From: Arthrobacter sp. NIO-1057
GTDB taxonomy: Bacteria > Actinomycetota > Actinomycetes > Actinomycetales > Micrococcaceae
Direction of reading: 5' to 3'
Assembly (NCBI RefSeq): GCF_900094805.1
Contig: NZ_FMAT01000001.1
Span: 62,001 to 126,000 of the forward strand
Length of the DNA stretch: 64,000 nucleotides
Position 1 is the stretch's first letter, and each line of letters starts with the position of its first letter. Position numbers and translations under genes: made by a program. Shown piece after piece: positions 53,023 to 61,397 of the stretch. Under the pieces are notes generated by a model that was not told the DNA's origin, did no database searches, and worked only from the letters and a program-made list of their open reading frames with translations.

Positions 53023-53043
53023 ATGTTGTACGTTGTTCGCTAT
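53023..53043. promoter_or_regulatory. Candidate IclR operator, copy 2
   Basis: ATGTTGTAC, 3-base spacer, GTTCGCTAT. The right arm is the exact complement of the left arm of copy 1 (ATAGCGAAC). It lies about 60 bases upstream of the MHS transporter ATG. Confidence 0.6.
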
Positions 53044-53100
53044 GCTGGTATCTTCGATGCAGGAAGTAGTGATGTGATTCACTTGTCGAAGGAGACCTCC

Positions 53101-54579
53101 ATGAATACAACACCAGCACGCTCCGCCGGTTCCGGCGGAACAGCGCTTGACGAGAACTACGCCAAGAATCTGCAGCGGGCCACTCTGGCATCCAGCATTG
53201 GTAGTGCACTCGAATATTTCGATTTCGCTCTGTATGGCTTGGCCACAGCCCTGATTTTCAACGTGTTGTTCTTCCCGCAAGGTGATCCAGCCATGGCCAC
53301 CGTCGCGGCGTTCGCAACCTTCGGCGTTGGCTTCGTGGCCAGGCCCTTTGGTGGTTTGTTCTTCGGTATGCTTGGCGACCGTCTGGGGCGCAAGATCGTT
53401 TTGGTCATCACCATCGTGCTCATGGGTGGTGCATCGACCTTGATCGGTGTCCTGCCAACCTACGAGATGGCTGGCATCTGGGCACCAGTACTCTTGGTCC
53501 TCTTGCGACTGCTTCAGGGCTTCGGTGCAGGTGCCGAGCAGGCTGGCGCAACGGTTCTGATGGCGGAATACGCTCCAACTGCCCGCCGCGGATTCTTCTC
53601 CGCACTGCCATTCGTTGGTATTCAGGCAGGTACCCTGTTGGCAGCGGTCGTTTTCTCACTGCTGACCATGTTGCCTGAAGAGGCTCTGATGACCTGGGGC
53701 TGGCGTGTTCCATTCTTGGCATCGTTCTTGCTGATCATTCTTGCGGTTCTCATTCGTTCAAAGCTGGAAGAGACCCCAACCTTTGTTGAGATGGAAAAGC
53801 GCGAGCAGGTTTCAGAGCACCCACTGCGTGAACTCTTCCGCAACGGATTCCCAGGCGTCCTGGTTGGTATCGGTCTGCGCATGGCAGAAAACGGTGGCTC
53901 CTACATGTTCCAGGGCCTGGCTTTGAGCTTCTTCGTCACCGTTGTTGGTCCGGAAGCCGATAAGGGTCTGCTGACCTGGGGCGTGACCATTGGTTCGCTG
54001 ATCGGTGTGTTCTCGGTGCCGTTCGCCGGTGCTGTCTCTGACCGCTTTGGCCGTCGAGCCGTCTACCGTGCCGGTGCTCTCTTCATGCTGGTCTACTCGC
54101 TGCCAGCCTGGTGGATGCTGACTCTGGGCAACCACGCACTAGCTATTGCAGTCATCGCAGTTGGTATCGGCTTCGCCGTGGCCACCATGCTTGGCCCACA
54201 GTGTGCGATGCTTCCAGAACTCTTCGGCAGCCGTCACCGTTACCTGGGTGTGGCTATGGCTCGCGAAATCTCGGCTGTGTTGGCCGGTGGCTTGGCAGGA
54301 GTCCTAGGTGCTTACCTGATCGCCATCACCGATGCTAACTGGCTAGTACTCGGCCTATACATGACGGTTCTGGCAGCCATCACCGTGGTTTCGACCTTCC
54401 TGGTTCCAGAAACCCTGCGTCGAGACCTGACCCGCACCGATGATGCAGTGAAGATTTCCTCGGTGGAAGCCGGCGATGATGTCTGGCTCAACGGCAGCCA
54501 AGGCACCGGGGCATCGGTGGTTTCGGCACGTACCTCCTTCACCGTTGACCGCACTCCGGTATCGGCAGACGAACGGTAG
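53101..54579 (+). CDS. MHS-family MFS transporter
   Basis: 492 residues, about twelve helices. MHS features are ASSIGSALEYFDFALYGLAT, the loop GMLGDRLGRK, and QGFGAGAEQAGATVLMAEYA. A proton-coupled importer, probably for the hydroxy or keto acid handled by the neighbouring dehydrogenases. ATG 53101 follows AAGGAGACCTCC, a strong ribosome site; a longer upstream frame runs through the operator and is not used. A very strong palindromic terminator follows. Confidence 0.92.
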   Translation: MNTTPARSAGSGGTALDENYAKNLQRATLASSIGSALEYFDFALYGLATALIFNVLFFPQGDPAMATVAAFATFGVGFVARPFGGLFFGMLGDRLGRKIVLVITIVLMGGASTLIGVLPTYEMAGIWAPVLLVLLRLLQGFGAGAEQAGATVLMAEYAPTARRGFFSALPFVGIQAGTLLAAVVFSLLTMLPEEALMTWGWRVPFLASFLLIILAVLIRSKLEETPTFVEMEKREQVSEHPLRELFRNGFPGVLVGIGLRMAENGGSYMFQGLALSFFVTVVGPEADKGLLTWGVTIGSLIGVFSVPFAGAVSDRFGRRAVYRAGALFMLVYSLPAWWMLTLGNHALAIAVIAVGIGFAVATMLGPQCAMLPELFGSRHRYLGVAMAREISAVLAGGLAGVLGAYLIAITDANWLVLGLYMTVLAAITVVSTFLVPETLRRDLTRTDDAVKISSVEAGDDVWLNGSQGTGASVVSARTSFTVDRTPVSADER

Positions 54580-54608
54580 ATCACCGAACAACTGATCTGA
54601 TGCAGCAC

Positions 54609-54659
54609 AAATGAAGCGGAGCGCTTGCGAACAATGTTCGCAAGCGCTCCGCTTCATTT
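54609..54659. terminator. 51-base near-perfect palindrome, bidirectional terminator
   Basis: Two perfectly complementary 25-base arms (54609-54633 and 54635-54659) meet at a single central base. It lies between the convergent MHS and VanY-like genes. Confidence 0.9.
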
Positions 54660-54716
54660 GCTGTTCTCTTGTTACCGTTCTTTCGGCGTTGCCTGAAAGA
54701 TGTGAGACCGGCGTTT

Positions 54717-55931
54717 TTAGCGCAAGTACTTGGCCGAGGCCCAGCCTGACTTACCTGAGTACTTCACCGGGTACCAGCCGGATTTCTTGGCCCCAGTGAT
54801 GCTTACCTTCTTGCCCTGAGGAATGGTCAGGATGATTCGGTTTCCGGTGCCTGCACCGGTGCGCATGTTCAGATTCGCCGTGGTTGTGGCGGTCTTGGAA
54901 TTGGTGCTCTTGGACTTGCTGTCCTTCGATGATTCCTTCTTCTTTGGAGTCGAAGGCATCGAAATATTGCTCAGATAAGTACCAGAAACCCAACCAGTCT
55001 TGGAGCTGTAACGCACTTCGTACCATCCGGACTTTTTGGATCCGGTGAGCTGTACGCTCTTGCCGCGGGGAATGGTCAGAACGATCCGATTGTTCGTTCC
55101 GGCACCCGTGCGCATGTTCAGATTTGCGGTGGTCTTCGCGGTGCCCTTGGATTTCTTATCGGAGTTGTTGTTGGACTTGCTCTTGGCAACTCCGTAGTAG
55201 GCCTCAAGGGTTTTTGCGCCCGAGTTCTTGTAGCTTTTGGCCAGTGTGGTGCCTAGGTAGCGGAAGTGCCATGGCTCGTACGAGTATCCCGTGACGGATT
55301 CTTGACCCTTGGGATAACGAAGGATGAAGCCGTACTTGTGGCCGTTTTTAGCCACCCATTTGCCCACGGGAGTATTGGCGAAGCAGGCCTGTAGGCCACA
55401 TTGGCTGTTGTTGTTGCCAACGTCGATGGCCAACCCAGTTTGGTGTTCACTGGTTCCCGGAACCGCAGAAATTCTTGAAGCGTAACTTTGGCCGTAGATC
55501 CGTGAGTAATAGTTGTAGAGCTCAGCTTGGCGCGCGTAGGAACGGTAACCGCTGACGGCTCGAATCTTGACGCCGTCCTTGGCTGCGGCCTTGACCATCT
55601 TGGAGTAGGCACTGGCAGCTGAGGGCTGCAATCGTACATTGGTGCCTTTAACAGCTACGGTTTTCGGCGCGTACTTTTTGGGGCTCAACGGGTAGCTCTT
55701 GTTGACGAAGACATCAGTCTTGCTTGGGTCTCTCTGAATCTTCTTGGTGGCAATCTGCACCGCGGAATCAACAGTGACAGCCTGCGCGTTTACTTCAGTT
55801 CCCGCTGCTACTTCAGTTCGCGCCGTTACTTCGGTGGCGGCGGTCGCAGGGGATAGAGGCAAGAGCGTTGCCATCAGGGTTGCAGATACCGCAGCAGCTA
55901 GTGGCGCTTTGAAGGCTCGCGTCTGTTTCAT
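54717..55931 (-). CDS. Secreted D-alanyl-D-alanine carboxypeptidase (M15B/VanY) with two SH3b repeats
   Basis: 404 residues. A Sec signal peptide ends near residue 31-33. The M15B peptidase domain shows SGYRSYARQAELYNYY, the Zn motif EHQTGLAIDVG and the EPWHFRYLG motif, so all metal and catalytic residues appear present. It trims the terminal D-Ala of peptidoglycan stems. Two C-terminal SH3b domains (about 275-335 and 350-404) are nearly the same, each starting ANLNMRTGAGT and ending with a GWV/GWA-Y pattern; they should bind cell wall. ATG 55931 has GGAGA upstream. An open frame 22 codons longer lacks a ribosome site. Confidence 0.94.
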   Translation of the reverse strand: MKQTRAFKAPLAAAVSATLMATLLPLSPATAATEVTARTEVAAGTEVNAQAVTVDSAVQIATKKIQRDPSKTDVFVNKSYPLSPKKYAPKTVAVKGTNVRLQPSAASAYSKMVKAAAKDGVKIRAVSGYRSYARQAELYNYYSRIYGQSYASRISAVPGTSEHQTGLAIDVGNNNSQCGLQACFANTPVGKWVAKNGHKYGFILRYPKGQESVTGYSYEPWHFRYLGTTLAKSYKNSGAKTLEAYYGVAKSKSNNNSDKKSKGTAKTTANLNMRTGAGTNNRIVLTIPRGKSVQLTGSKKSGWYEVRYSSKTGWVSGTYLSNISMPSTPKKKESSKDSKSKSTNSKTATTTANLNMRTGAGTGNRIILTIPQGKKVSITGAKKSGWYPVKYSGKSGWASAKYLR

Positions 55932-56392
55932 TGATTCTCCATTGCAAGTGATGAGCGATGCGCCACTTATTCCATCATCATTTTTCGAACGGTTCAAGGT
56001 TTCTGCAAACGGTTGACGATGAACGAGCAGACCAAATTCCTCAAAGGAATTGAGTGTTCATCACTTAACTTCATGCTGGGAAGCATTGGTTTTGACTATG
56101 AATTTATGCGTGATCTTCTAGGGTAGATCAACGTTTCACCTGAACGAATAGAAGGGGGAAGAACTCTCAGAACTGCCCGCGCCAACGCGCGAACGACAGT
56201 GCCAACACGATGCTTCACACAGCGGAAGAGCTCTAAAGCATCTAAAAAGTGAAGCTTCGGTGAACGAGTCACGCGTAGTCGTAACCTTTGGATGGTTGGC
56301 CCGAAAATTCTTTGGACCTCGGTCGAGTGAGGAACCAGTGAATACTCAATCTGAATTTTCCTTGGTTGGTGAGGTTTGGTAGGTTTGCGATC
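55932..56392. other. 461-bp intergenic region
   Basis: The region lies between the divergent carboxypeptidase and acetyltransferase genes and should hold both promoters. An open frame on the minus strand (56096-56449) lacks family motifs and overlaps the acetyltransferase gene. I see no RNA gene. Confidence 0.4.
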
Positions 56393-56902
56393 ATGCATAT
56401 CCGTCCTGAAGTCTTTGATGACCGTGCCGCGGTGTATGCAGTAACGCATGCTGCCTTTGCTGGAATCGACCCCATGGTTGAGCCTGAGGAAGTCGGACTA
56501 CTCCAGAACCTCTTTGATTGCGAAGACTACGACTCGCGCTTCTCCCTCGTAGCACTCGATGATTCTGTCGTTATTGGGCACGTCATAGCTACGTGGGGTC
56601 GAATCGACGATGAGCCCGTGCTGGGACTTGGACCGCTAGCTGTTGCCCCGGAGTATCAGCATCGTGGAGTGGGATCAATTCTGATGCAAAGTATCCATGA
56701 CCGTGCCGAAGTCGAATCGTTAAGCGCCATCGTTTTACTCGGGGCTCCCAGCTACTACCGCCGGTTTGGTTATGAACCTGCTGGGGCCCGTGGCATTACC
56801 CCGAGCGATACCAGCTGGGGTGAACACTTTATGGTGCGCGTCTTCAACGAAGCAAAACTTCCCCGTGGGGCCTATCAATACGCAAAGCCATTCGGCGTTT
56901 GA
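56393..56902 (+). CDS. GNAT family N-acetyltransferase
   Basis: 169 residues. The acetyl-CoA loop reads PLAVAPEYQHRGVGSILM and is followed by VLLGAPSYYRRFGYEPAG, the C-terminal pattern of the YhbS-like GNAT group. Acceptor unknown. ATG 56393 starts MHIRPEVFDDRAAVYAV, the usual first strand; a TAGG lies about 10 bases upstream. It is followed by an SRPBCC gene on the same strand, 68 bp on. Confidence 0.9.
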   Translation: MHIRPEVFDDRAAVYAVTHAAFAGIDPMVEPEEVGLLQNLFDCEDYDSRFSLVALDDSVVIGHVIATWGRIDDEPVLGLGPLAVAPEYQHRGVGSILMQSIHDRAEVESLSAIVLLGAPSYYRRFGYEPAGARGITPSDTSWGEHFMVRVFNEAKLPRGAYQYAKPFGV

Positions 56903-56970
56903 GCCAGCAGTCAGCTGGGAATCGTGCGATACCTATTGTCTGCTGCGAGCAACGGGCGTAAACATAAAAT

Positions 56971-57447
56971 ATGTCCTCACCTCAAGAGCAAGAGAAACTC
57001 TCCTTCAATGTCTCCGGCATCATTTCCAAATCGGTAACCCAGGTTTATGACGCCGTGGCAGACCCCGTGCAATTATCCAGCTATTTCACGACCGGCGGAG
57101 CCCAAGGAAGATTAGAAACCGGTAACACCGTCACCTGGGACTTCCACGATTTTCCCGGTACCTTCCCAGTCCAAGTGATTGAAACTGAGTACCCACGTAA
57201 GATCGTCGTGCAGTGGGGCGCCGATAAAGGAACAGCCGAAGGCAACCTGACCACGGTGACCTTCGAATTCACCTCGATGGACGATGGAACTCGTACCAAG
57301 GTGGTCATTACCGAGGCCGGTTGGGAAGCCGGCCCTGAAGGAATTAAAGCGGCCTTCGGAAACTGTGAAGGATGGACCGGGATGCTCGCAGCCATGAAGG
57401 CATGGCTGGAATACGGGATCAACCTCCGCGACGACTTTTATAAGTAG
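56971..57447 (+). CDS. SRPBCC (AHSA1-like) domain protein
   Basis: 158 residues with the AHSA1 pattern: FNVSGIISKSVTQVYDAVAD, the WDFHDFPG turn, KIVVQWG, and the C-terminal helix GNCEGWTGMLAAMKAWLEYG. A ligand-pocket fold without a defined reaction. It converges on the RibD-type reductase gene with only 9 bases between stops. Confidence 0.88.
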   Translation: MSSPQEQEKLSFNVSGIISKSVTQVYDAVADPVQLSSYFTTGGAQGRLETGNTVTWDFHDFPGTFPVQVIETEYPRKIVVQWGADKGTAEGNLTTVTFEFTSMDDGTRTKVVITEAGWEAGPEGIKAAFGNCEGWTGMLAAMKAWLEYGINLRDDFYK

Positions 57448-57456
57448 AAACTCTGA

Positions 57457-58050
57457 CTACCGTCGGCGTTGATACGTCACGTGAGTAACTAGGGGCGTTT
57501 CCCGTCGGGATACTCGATCCATGTGCAGGCCGATATCTTCGGTGGTAATGGCTTCGCCGTGCCCTAATTGAATGGGTGCGATATGGAGCCGCAATTCATC
57601 AATGAGTCCAGCTTGAAGGAATTGTGTGATGGTCTGCGCTCCGCCGGCGATGGCTACCGATTGCTCACCTGCAGCTTCCCGAGCCTCTTCGAGGGCTTCG
57701 TGGATTCCTCGGGTGATGAATTGGAAACTTGTTCCACCCTCTAAGCATATGGTTGGTTGGTGATGATGGGTGAGCACAAAAACTGGAGCATGATACGGCG
57801 GGTTATCTCCCCACCAGCCAACCCAGTCAACGTTGATGTCGCCGGCTGGTGGCCCGAACATGTTTCTGCCCATGATGAATGCCGAGGCCTGGGTGATGGC
57901 AGCGATCTCTTCAGCATTCTGATCAGTTTGTTCAAACTGCCAGCGGTGTAATGACTCGCCACCCTCACCTAAGGGGTTCTGAATGCTTTGGTTCACTCCG
58001 GCACAGAAACCGTCTAATGATACCGTGACATCACAAACAACGTCCCCCAT
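57457..58050 (-). CDS. Dihydrofolate reductase-like protein (RibD C-terminal domain family)
   Basis: 197 residues. N-terminal VTVSLDGFCAG, FIMGRNMFGPP, and the C-terminal nucleotide motif VAIAGGAQTITQFLQAGLIDEL identify the stand-alone RibD_C family. These are NADPH-dependent reductases of unknown substrate, not true DHFR or riboflavin enzymes. The ATG is preceded by a TAAGGAGCTAACC-type ribosome site. Confidence 0.9.
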   Translation of the reverse strand: MGDVVCDVTVSLDGFCAGVNQSIQNPLGEGGESLHRWQFEQTDQNAEEIAAITQASAFIMGRNMFGPPAGDINVDWVGWWGDNPPYHAPVFVLTHHHQPTICLEGGTSFQFITRGIHEALEEAREAAGEQSVAIAGGAQTITQFLQAGLIDELRLHIAPIQLGHGEAITTEDIGLHMDRVSRRETPLVTHVTYQRRR

Positions 58051-58159
58051 GGTTAGCTCCTTGATTCAGCACTGGTGTGGCGAGGTCTACTTGATATTTC
58101 CACAGTGAACCTGAACCGAGCGAGAATCAAGGAAAATATGGATGTTCCGTCGTTATCGG

Positions 58160-58840
58160 CTAGTCGGCCGATTGCTGGGGCACCCCTACAACGTTCCATA
58201 CCGTGGCATGATGCTGTTTGATCAACGCATCTTCAATAAGCAGGGCGGCCTTGCGATGGATGCAGGTGACCCAGCGAACCTCTAAATCCAGTCGGTCAAT
58301 GGCACGCCGGGCCACCGTTTGAATAGTCGAGGGGGTGCCGGCTTCTGCTTCTTCGGCAAGTTGGCGAAGCCACTGTGGATCTTTGAGAGCATCGTCAAAG
58401 GCGTGCTTACCAAAGCCGGAGGTGGCACCTTTTCCACTGGAATAGATTTTGAGTCTGCCGCGTAAGCCCTTGCCGCTTCGTTCTCCTGCGGCCCCGATAT
58501 AGATTGGGGCGGCATCAGGCTGGTCGGTGCGGCGGACCATATAAACTCCGGGCGCTACCGGTGCGGTAGCCGCGGCTTGCTCGAAGGGGAGCCATGGCGA
58601 CCAATCCAGGGATGCTAGGACGGACTCATCAATAGCTCGAAGCACGATCTTCAGCTCCGGGGCCCCTGCGATCTCAAGCTGAAACAACAATGAGTCAGAG
58701 ACATGCCACAGTCCACCGGGCTGAGGCGGCTTCTGCACCGCGCCCTTGGGGCGGTGTTTGCGTAGATAGCTACGTAGGGACTTGGTGTCCACACCAAGTC
58801 GTCTCGCAGCTTCATCTAGATTCAGGAGTGATTCGTTCAT
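58160..58840 (-). CDS. HTH plus GIY-YIG domain protein
   Basis: 226 residues. The N-terminal 45 form a helix-turn-helix-like segment (LNLDEAARRLGVDTKSLRSYL). From about residue 95 comes a GIY-YIG nuclease-like domain: GVYMVRR and IYIGAA give the paired GIY/YIG strands, RGRLKIY supplies the conserved Arg, and LIEDALIKQHHATVWN near the C-terminus supplies the metal-binding Glu and Asn. The catalytic set looks intact, unlike dead paralogues. Possible roles are DNA cleavage targeted by the HTH, or repair. ATG 58840 is likely; a TTG at 58879 is an alternative. No partner methylase is nearby. Confidence 0.75.
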   Translation of the reverse strand: MNESLLNLDEAARRLGVDTKSLRSYLRKHRPKGAVQKPPQPGGLWHVSDSLLFQLEIAGAPELKIVLRAIDESVLASLDWSPWLPFEQAAATAPVAPGVYMVRRTDQPDAAPIYIGAAGERSGKGLRGRLKIYSSGKGATSGFGKHAFDDALKDPQWLRQLAEEAEAGTPSTIQTVARRAIDRLDLEVRWVTCIHRKAALLIEDALIKQHHATVWNVVGVPQQSAD

Positions 58841-58918
58841 TGCAGCTGGGTTATCTTCTCTTGAAAGTGTCGGTGCCAATAATTAGCTTCAGTTGAATCT
58901 AAGCGGAAATCCCTGCGC

Positions 58919-58952
58919 CCGCAGACTAATGCTCGATGGCATTAGCCTGCGG
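58919..58952 (-). terminator. Terminator of the MarR-monooxygenase operon
   Basis: A 14-base stem with one mismatch (58919-58932 with 58939-58952) and a 6-base loop, 15 bases beyond the MarR stop. Confidence 0.75.
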
Positions 58953-58966
58953 AGGCCGGGACTCTG

Positions 58967-59425
58967 TCATTGCACCGCTTCGCGTAGTTTGGCGCTCAGA
59001 CGGTTGAGTTGATTAAATTCTTCTTCGCTCAGTGCTGAACCCAAGAGCTCATGTAGGTGTTTCACGTGCTCACGACCGATTTCTTGCTGCATTTTCATCC
59101 CTTTGTCGGTCAGCGAGAGTTGAGTGGCGCGCTGGTCTTCCGGGTCTGGCTCTCGAACGACTAGTCCTTGCTCTTCTAGTCGTACCACCATGCGGCTGAG
59201 GCTGGGCTGGGAGATCAGTAGCTGCTTATTCAAGTCAACCATGCGGCTTTTGCCACCGGGGCAGGTCCGCAGGTTGAACAGCACGTCATATTCACGCATC
59301 GACAGCTTGCCAAACTCCGGCATTGCTGCGATCTGACGCATGACCGCCACCTGCGCCCGGAACAAAGATTCCCAGGCGTCGGTGGTGACCTTCAATGAGG
59401 CTACTGCTTTATTGGTCCCGGTCAC
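58967..59425 (-). CDS. MarR family transcriptional regulator
   Basis: 152 residues with the MarR winged helix (KLSMREYDVLFNLRTCPGGKSRMVDLNKQLLISQPSLSR) and the wing motif RLEEQGLVVREPDPEDQRATQLSLT (split here over residues 60-110). MarR dimers repress nearby genes until a phenolic or oxidative ligand binds. Its start overlaps the end of the monooxygenase gene by 17 bp, so both are on one mRNA. Confidence 0.92.
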   Translation of the reverse strand: MTGTNKAVASLKVTTDAWESLFRAQVAVMRQIAAMPEFGKLSMREYDVLFNLRTCPGGKSRMVDLNKQLLISQPSLSRMVVRLEEQGLVVREPDPEDQRATQLSLTDKGMKMQQEIGREHVKHLHELLGSALSEEEFNQLNRLSAKLREAVQ

Positions 59426-60542
59426 TGACTACTGGCTCCTTGGTGTTTGCTACGTCAGCTTCCAGTTTAGCCCGATGAGCAGCTACCAGACCTTCATGGG
59501 TTGGGGCTGGGGTCAGATCTGCTGGTGCCCGCGATTCCATTTCCTTGCGCAGTTCAGGCAGTACGTATTCGCCAAACATATCCAGCTGGTTCAGTACGGT
59601 TTTCAGCGGAAGACCAGCGTGGTCCACGAGGAATAGTTGGCGCTGGTAGTCGCCGAAGTATTCCTGGAAGGTCAGGGTCTTCTCCAGTACCTGCTGTGGT
59701 GAGCCAACGGTCAATGGGGTCTGCGCGGTGAAGTCTTCTAGTGATGGGCCATGGCCGTAGACCGGGGCATTATCAAAGTAGGGGCGGAATTCCTTGACGG
59801 CCTGCTGGGAATCCTTGGCCATGTAGAACTGGCCACCGAGACCAACGACCGCCTGGTAGGCTTTGCCATGACCGTAGTGTTCGTAGCGTTCACGGTAGAG
59901 GTTGATTAGCTGCTGGTAGTGCTCCTTTGGCCAGAAGATGTTGTTGGCGAAGAAGCCGTCACCATAGTAGGCAGCGATCTCGGCGACCTGTGGGGTACGG
60001 ATCGAGCCGTGCCAGACGAAGGGTGCCACATCATCGAGTGGTCTAGGCGTTGAGGTGAAGTTCTGCAGGGGAGTGCGGAATTTGCCTTCCCAGTTCACTA
60101 CCTCTTCATCCCAGAGTCGGCGCAGCAGGTTGTAGTTCTCTACGGTCAGGTTCACCGAGTCCTGAATGTTCTTGCCGAACCATGGGTAGACCGGGCCGGT
60201 GTTGCCGCGGCCCAGGACGAGATCGGTGCGTCCATTGGACAGGTGCTGAAGCATCGCGAAGTCTTCGGCGATCTTCACCGGGTCGTTGGTGGTGATCAGC
60301 GTCGTGGTGGTGGAGAGGATGATGCGTTCGGTCTGGGCGGCGATGTAGGCCAGGGTGGTGGTAGGGGAGGATGAGAAGAACGGCTTATTGTGGTGCTCAC
60401 CGATGGCGAAGACATCCATGCCGATTTCTTCAACCTTTTTCGCGATCGCTACCTCGGCGTCAATGCGTTCTTTTTCGGTAGGGATGCGACCGGTAGTGGG
60501 GTCCCGGGTGATGTCGCTGACTGAAAATACTCCGAACTGCAT
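59409..60542 (-). CDS. LLM class flavin-dependent monooxygenase
   Basis: A 377-residue luciferase-like TIM-barrel enzyme using FMNH2 and O2. Family signs are AIGEHHNKPFFSSSPTTTLAYIAA, the nonprolyl cis region VLGRGNTGPVYPWFG and GDGFFANNIFWP. Substrate unknown. ATG 60542 is preceded by GTAGGAGTG; the upstream open frame runs through the promoter and is not coding. It is first in the operon with marR. Confidence 0.92.
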   Translation of the reverse strand: MQFGVFSVSDITRDPTTGRIPTEKERIDAEVAIAKKVEEIGMDVFAIGEHHNKPFFSSSPTTTLAYIAAQTERIILSTTTTLITTNDPVKIAEDFAMLQHLSNGRTDLVLGRGNTGPVYPWFGKNIQDSVNLTVENYNLLRRLWDEEVVNWEGKFRTPLQNFTSTPRPLDDVAPFVWHGSIRTPQVAEIAAYYGDGFFANNIFWPKEHYQQLINLYRERYEHYGHGKAYQAVVGLGGQFYMAKDSQQAVKEFRPYFDNAPVYGHGPSLEDFTAQTPLTVGSPQQVLEKTLTFQEYFGDYQRQLFLVDHAGLPLKTVLNQLDMFGEYVLPELRKEMESRAPADLTPAPTHEGLVAAHRAKLEADVANTKEPVVSDRDQ

Positions 60543-60591
60543 GTTCACTCCTACTTGTGATGAGATCTTGCGGTGTACGCTCATCTCTAAT

Positions 60592-60614
60592 TTATATGCG
60601 TATGCATGTAATAA
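60592..60614. promoter_or_regulatory. Candidate MarR operator in the monooxygenase promoter
   Basis: An AT-rich dyad with ATGC (60596-60599) and GCAT (60604-60607) cores and TTAT/ATAA flanks, about 50-70 bases upstream of the start codon, overlapping the probable promoter. Confidence 0.4.
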
Positions 60615-60722
60615 CAAGTTGATGCGTCAAATATTCCCGGAGTGAGATCGTGCCCTGTGGCACACCAGAATTTCTCACAGTGTTAGAGCTCAAGAGAATT
60701 AGTTCTAGGACGATCCAGACAG

Positions 60723-61388
60723 CTAGTCGACCAGTCCGCCCTGATAAGCAATCAACGCCGCTTCAACACGATTGCGCACCTTGAGCTTGAGCAAAATCGA
60801 GGTCATATGGCCCTTCACGGTGGCGGGCGTGAGCACCAGTTCATCCAGGATTTCCGAATTAGAACTTCCCGCTCCCACAAGCGCCAAAACATCATGCTCT
60901 CGGGGTGTCAGCTGCTCGATCAAGCCGATGGCTCTCGCGCGCCGATCATGATCTACACTGCGAAACTTGTCCACCAGACGCTTGGCAATACGCGGCGACA
61001 GCGCCGCAGCTCCATCGGCCACAGAGTAGACTCCTCGAATCAACTCTTCGGGGTCAGAACTTTTGAGCATAAAACCTGCAGCCCCACCGGACATGGCGCG
61101 ATCAATATACTCTTCCTCGCCAAAAGTTGTCAGGATGAGCACCTTGGCCGTCGCAGACTCGGCGAGAATCCGCTCCATCGCCCCGAGCCCATCAAGCTGC
61201 GGCATGCGAATATCCATCATGATCACCTCAGGTTGCAGGCGCGATGCCAACTCGATAGCCCTCAGTCCATTCTCCGCTTCACCCAAGATTTTTAATCCAG
61301 GATCACTAGCCAAGATGGTGCCAAGCCCTGCGCGGATTAACGGGTCATCATCAACCAGTAGGAGGCCTATCGGTAGTCCTGTGCTCAT
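60723..61388 (-). CDS. NarL/LuxR-type response regulator
   Basis: 221 residues. The receiver domain has acidic pocket residues in LLVDDD and phospho-acceptor D59 in VIMMDIRMP, then Thr and Lys of the switch. The LuxR helix-turn-helix (LTPREHDVLALVGAGSSNSEI and LVLTPATVKGHMTSIL) lies at about 158-215. The histidine kinase gene ends 9 bases upstream, so they form one operon and pair. Confidence 0.95.
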   Translation of the reverse strand: MSTGLPIGLLLVDDDPLIRAGLGTILASDPGLKILGEAENGLRAIELASRLQPEVIMMDIRMPQLDGLGAMERILAESATAKVLILTTFGEEEYIDRAMSGGAAGFMLKSSDPEELIRGVYSVADGAAALSPRIAKRLVDKFRSVDHDRRARAIGLIEQLTPREHDVLALVGAGSSNSEILDELVLTPATVKGHMTSILLKLKVRNRVEAALIAYQGGLVD

Positions 61389-61397
61389 ATTCCGATC

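Noticed and set aside
56096-56449. A 117-codon minus-strand frame in the carboxypeptidase-acetyltransferase intergenic region
   Set aside because: Arg-rich low-similarity translation, overlaps the acetyltransferase start and its promoter region, no ribosome site.
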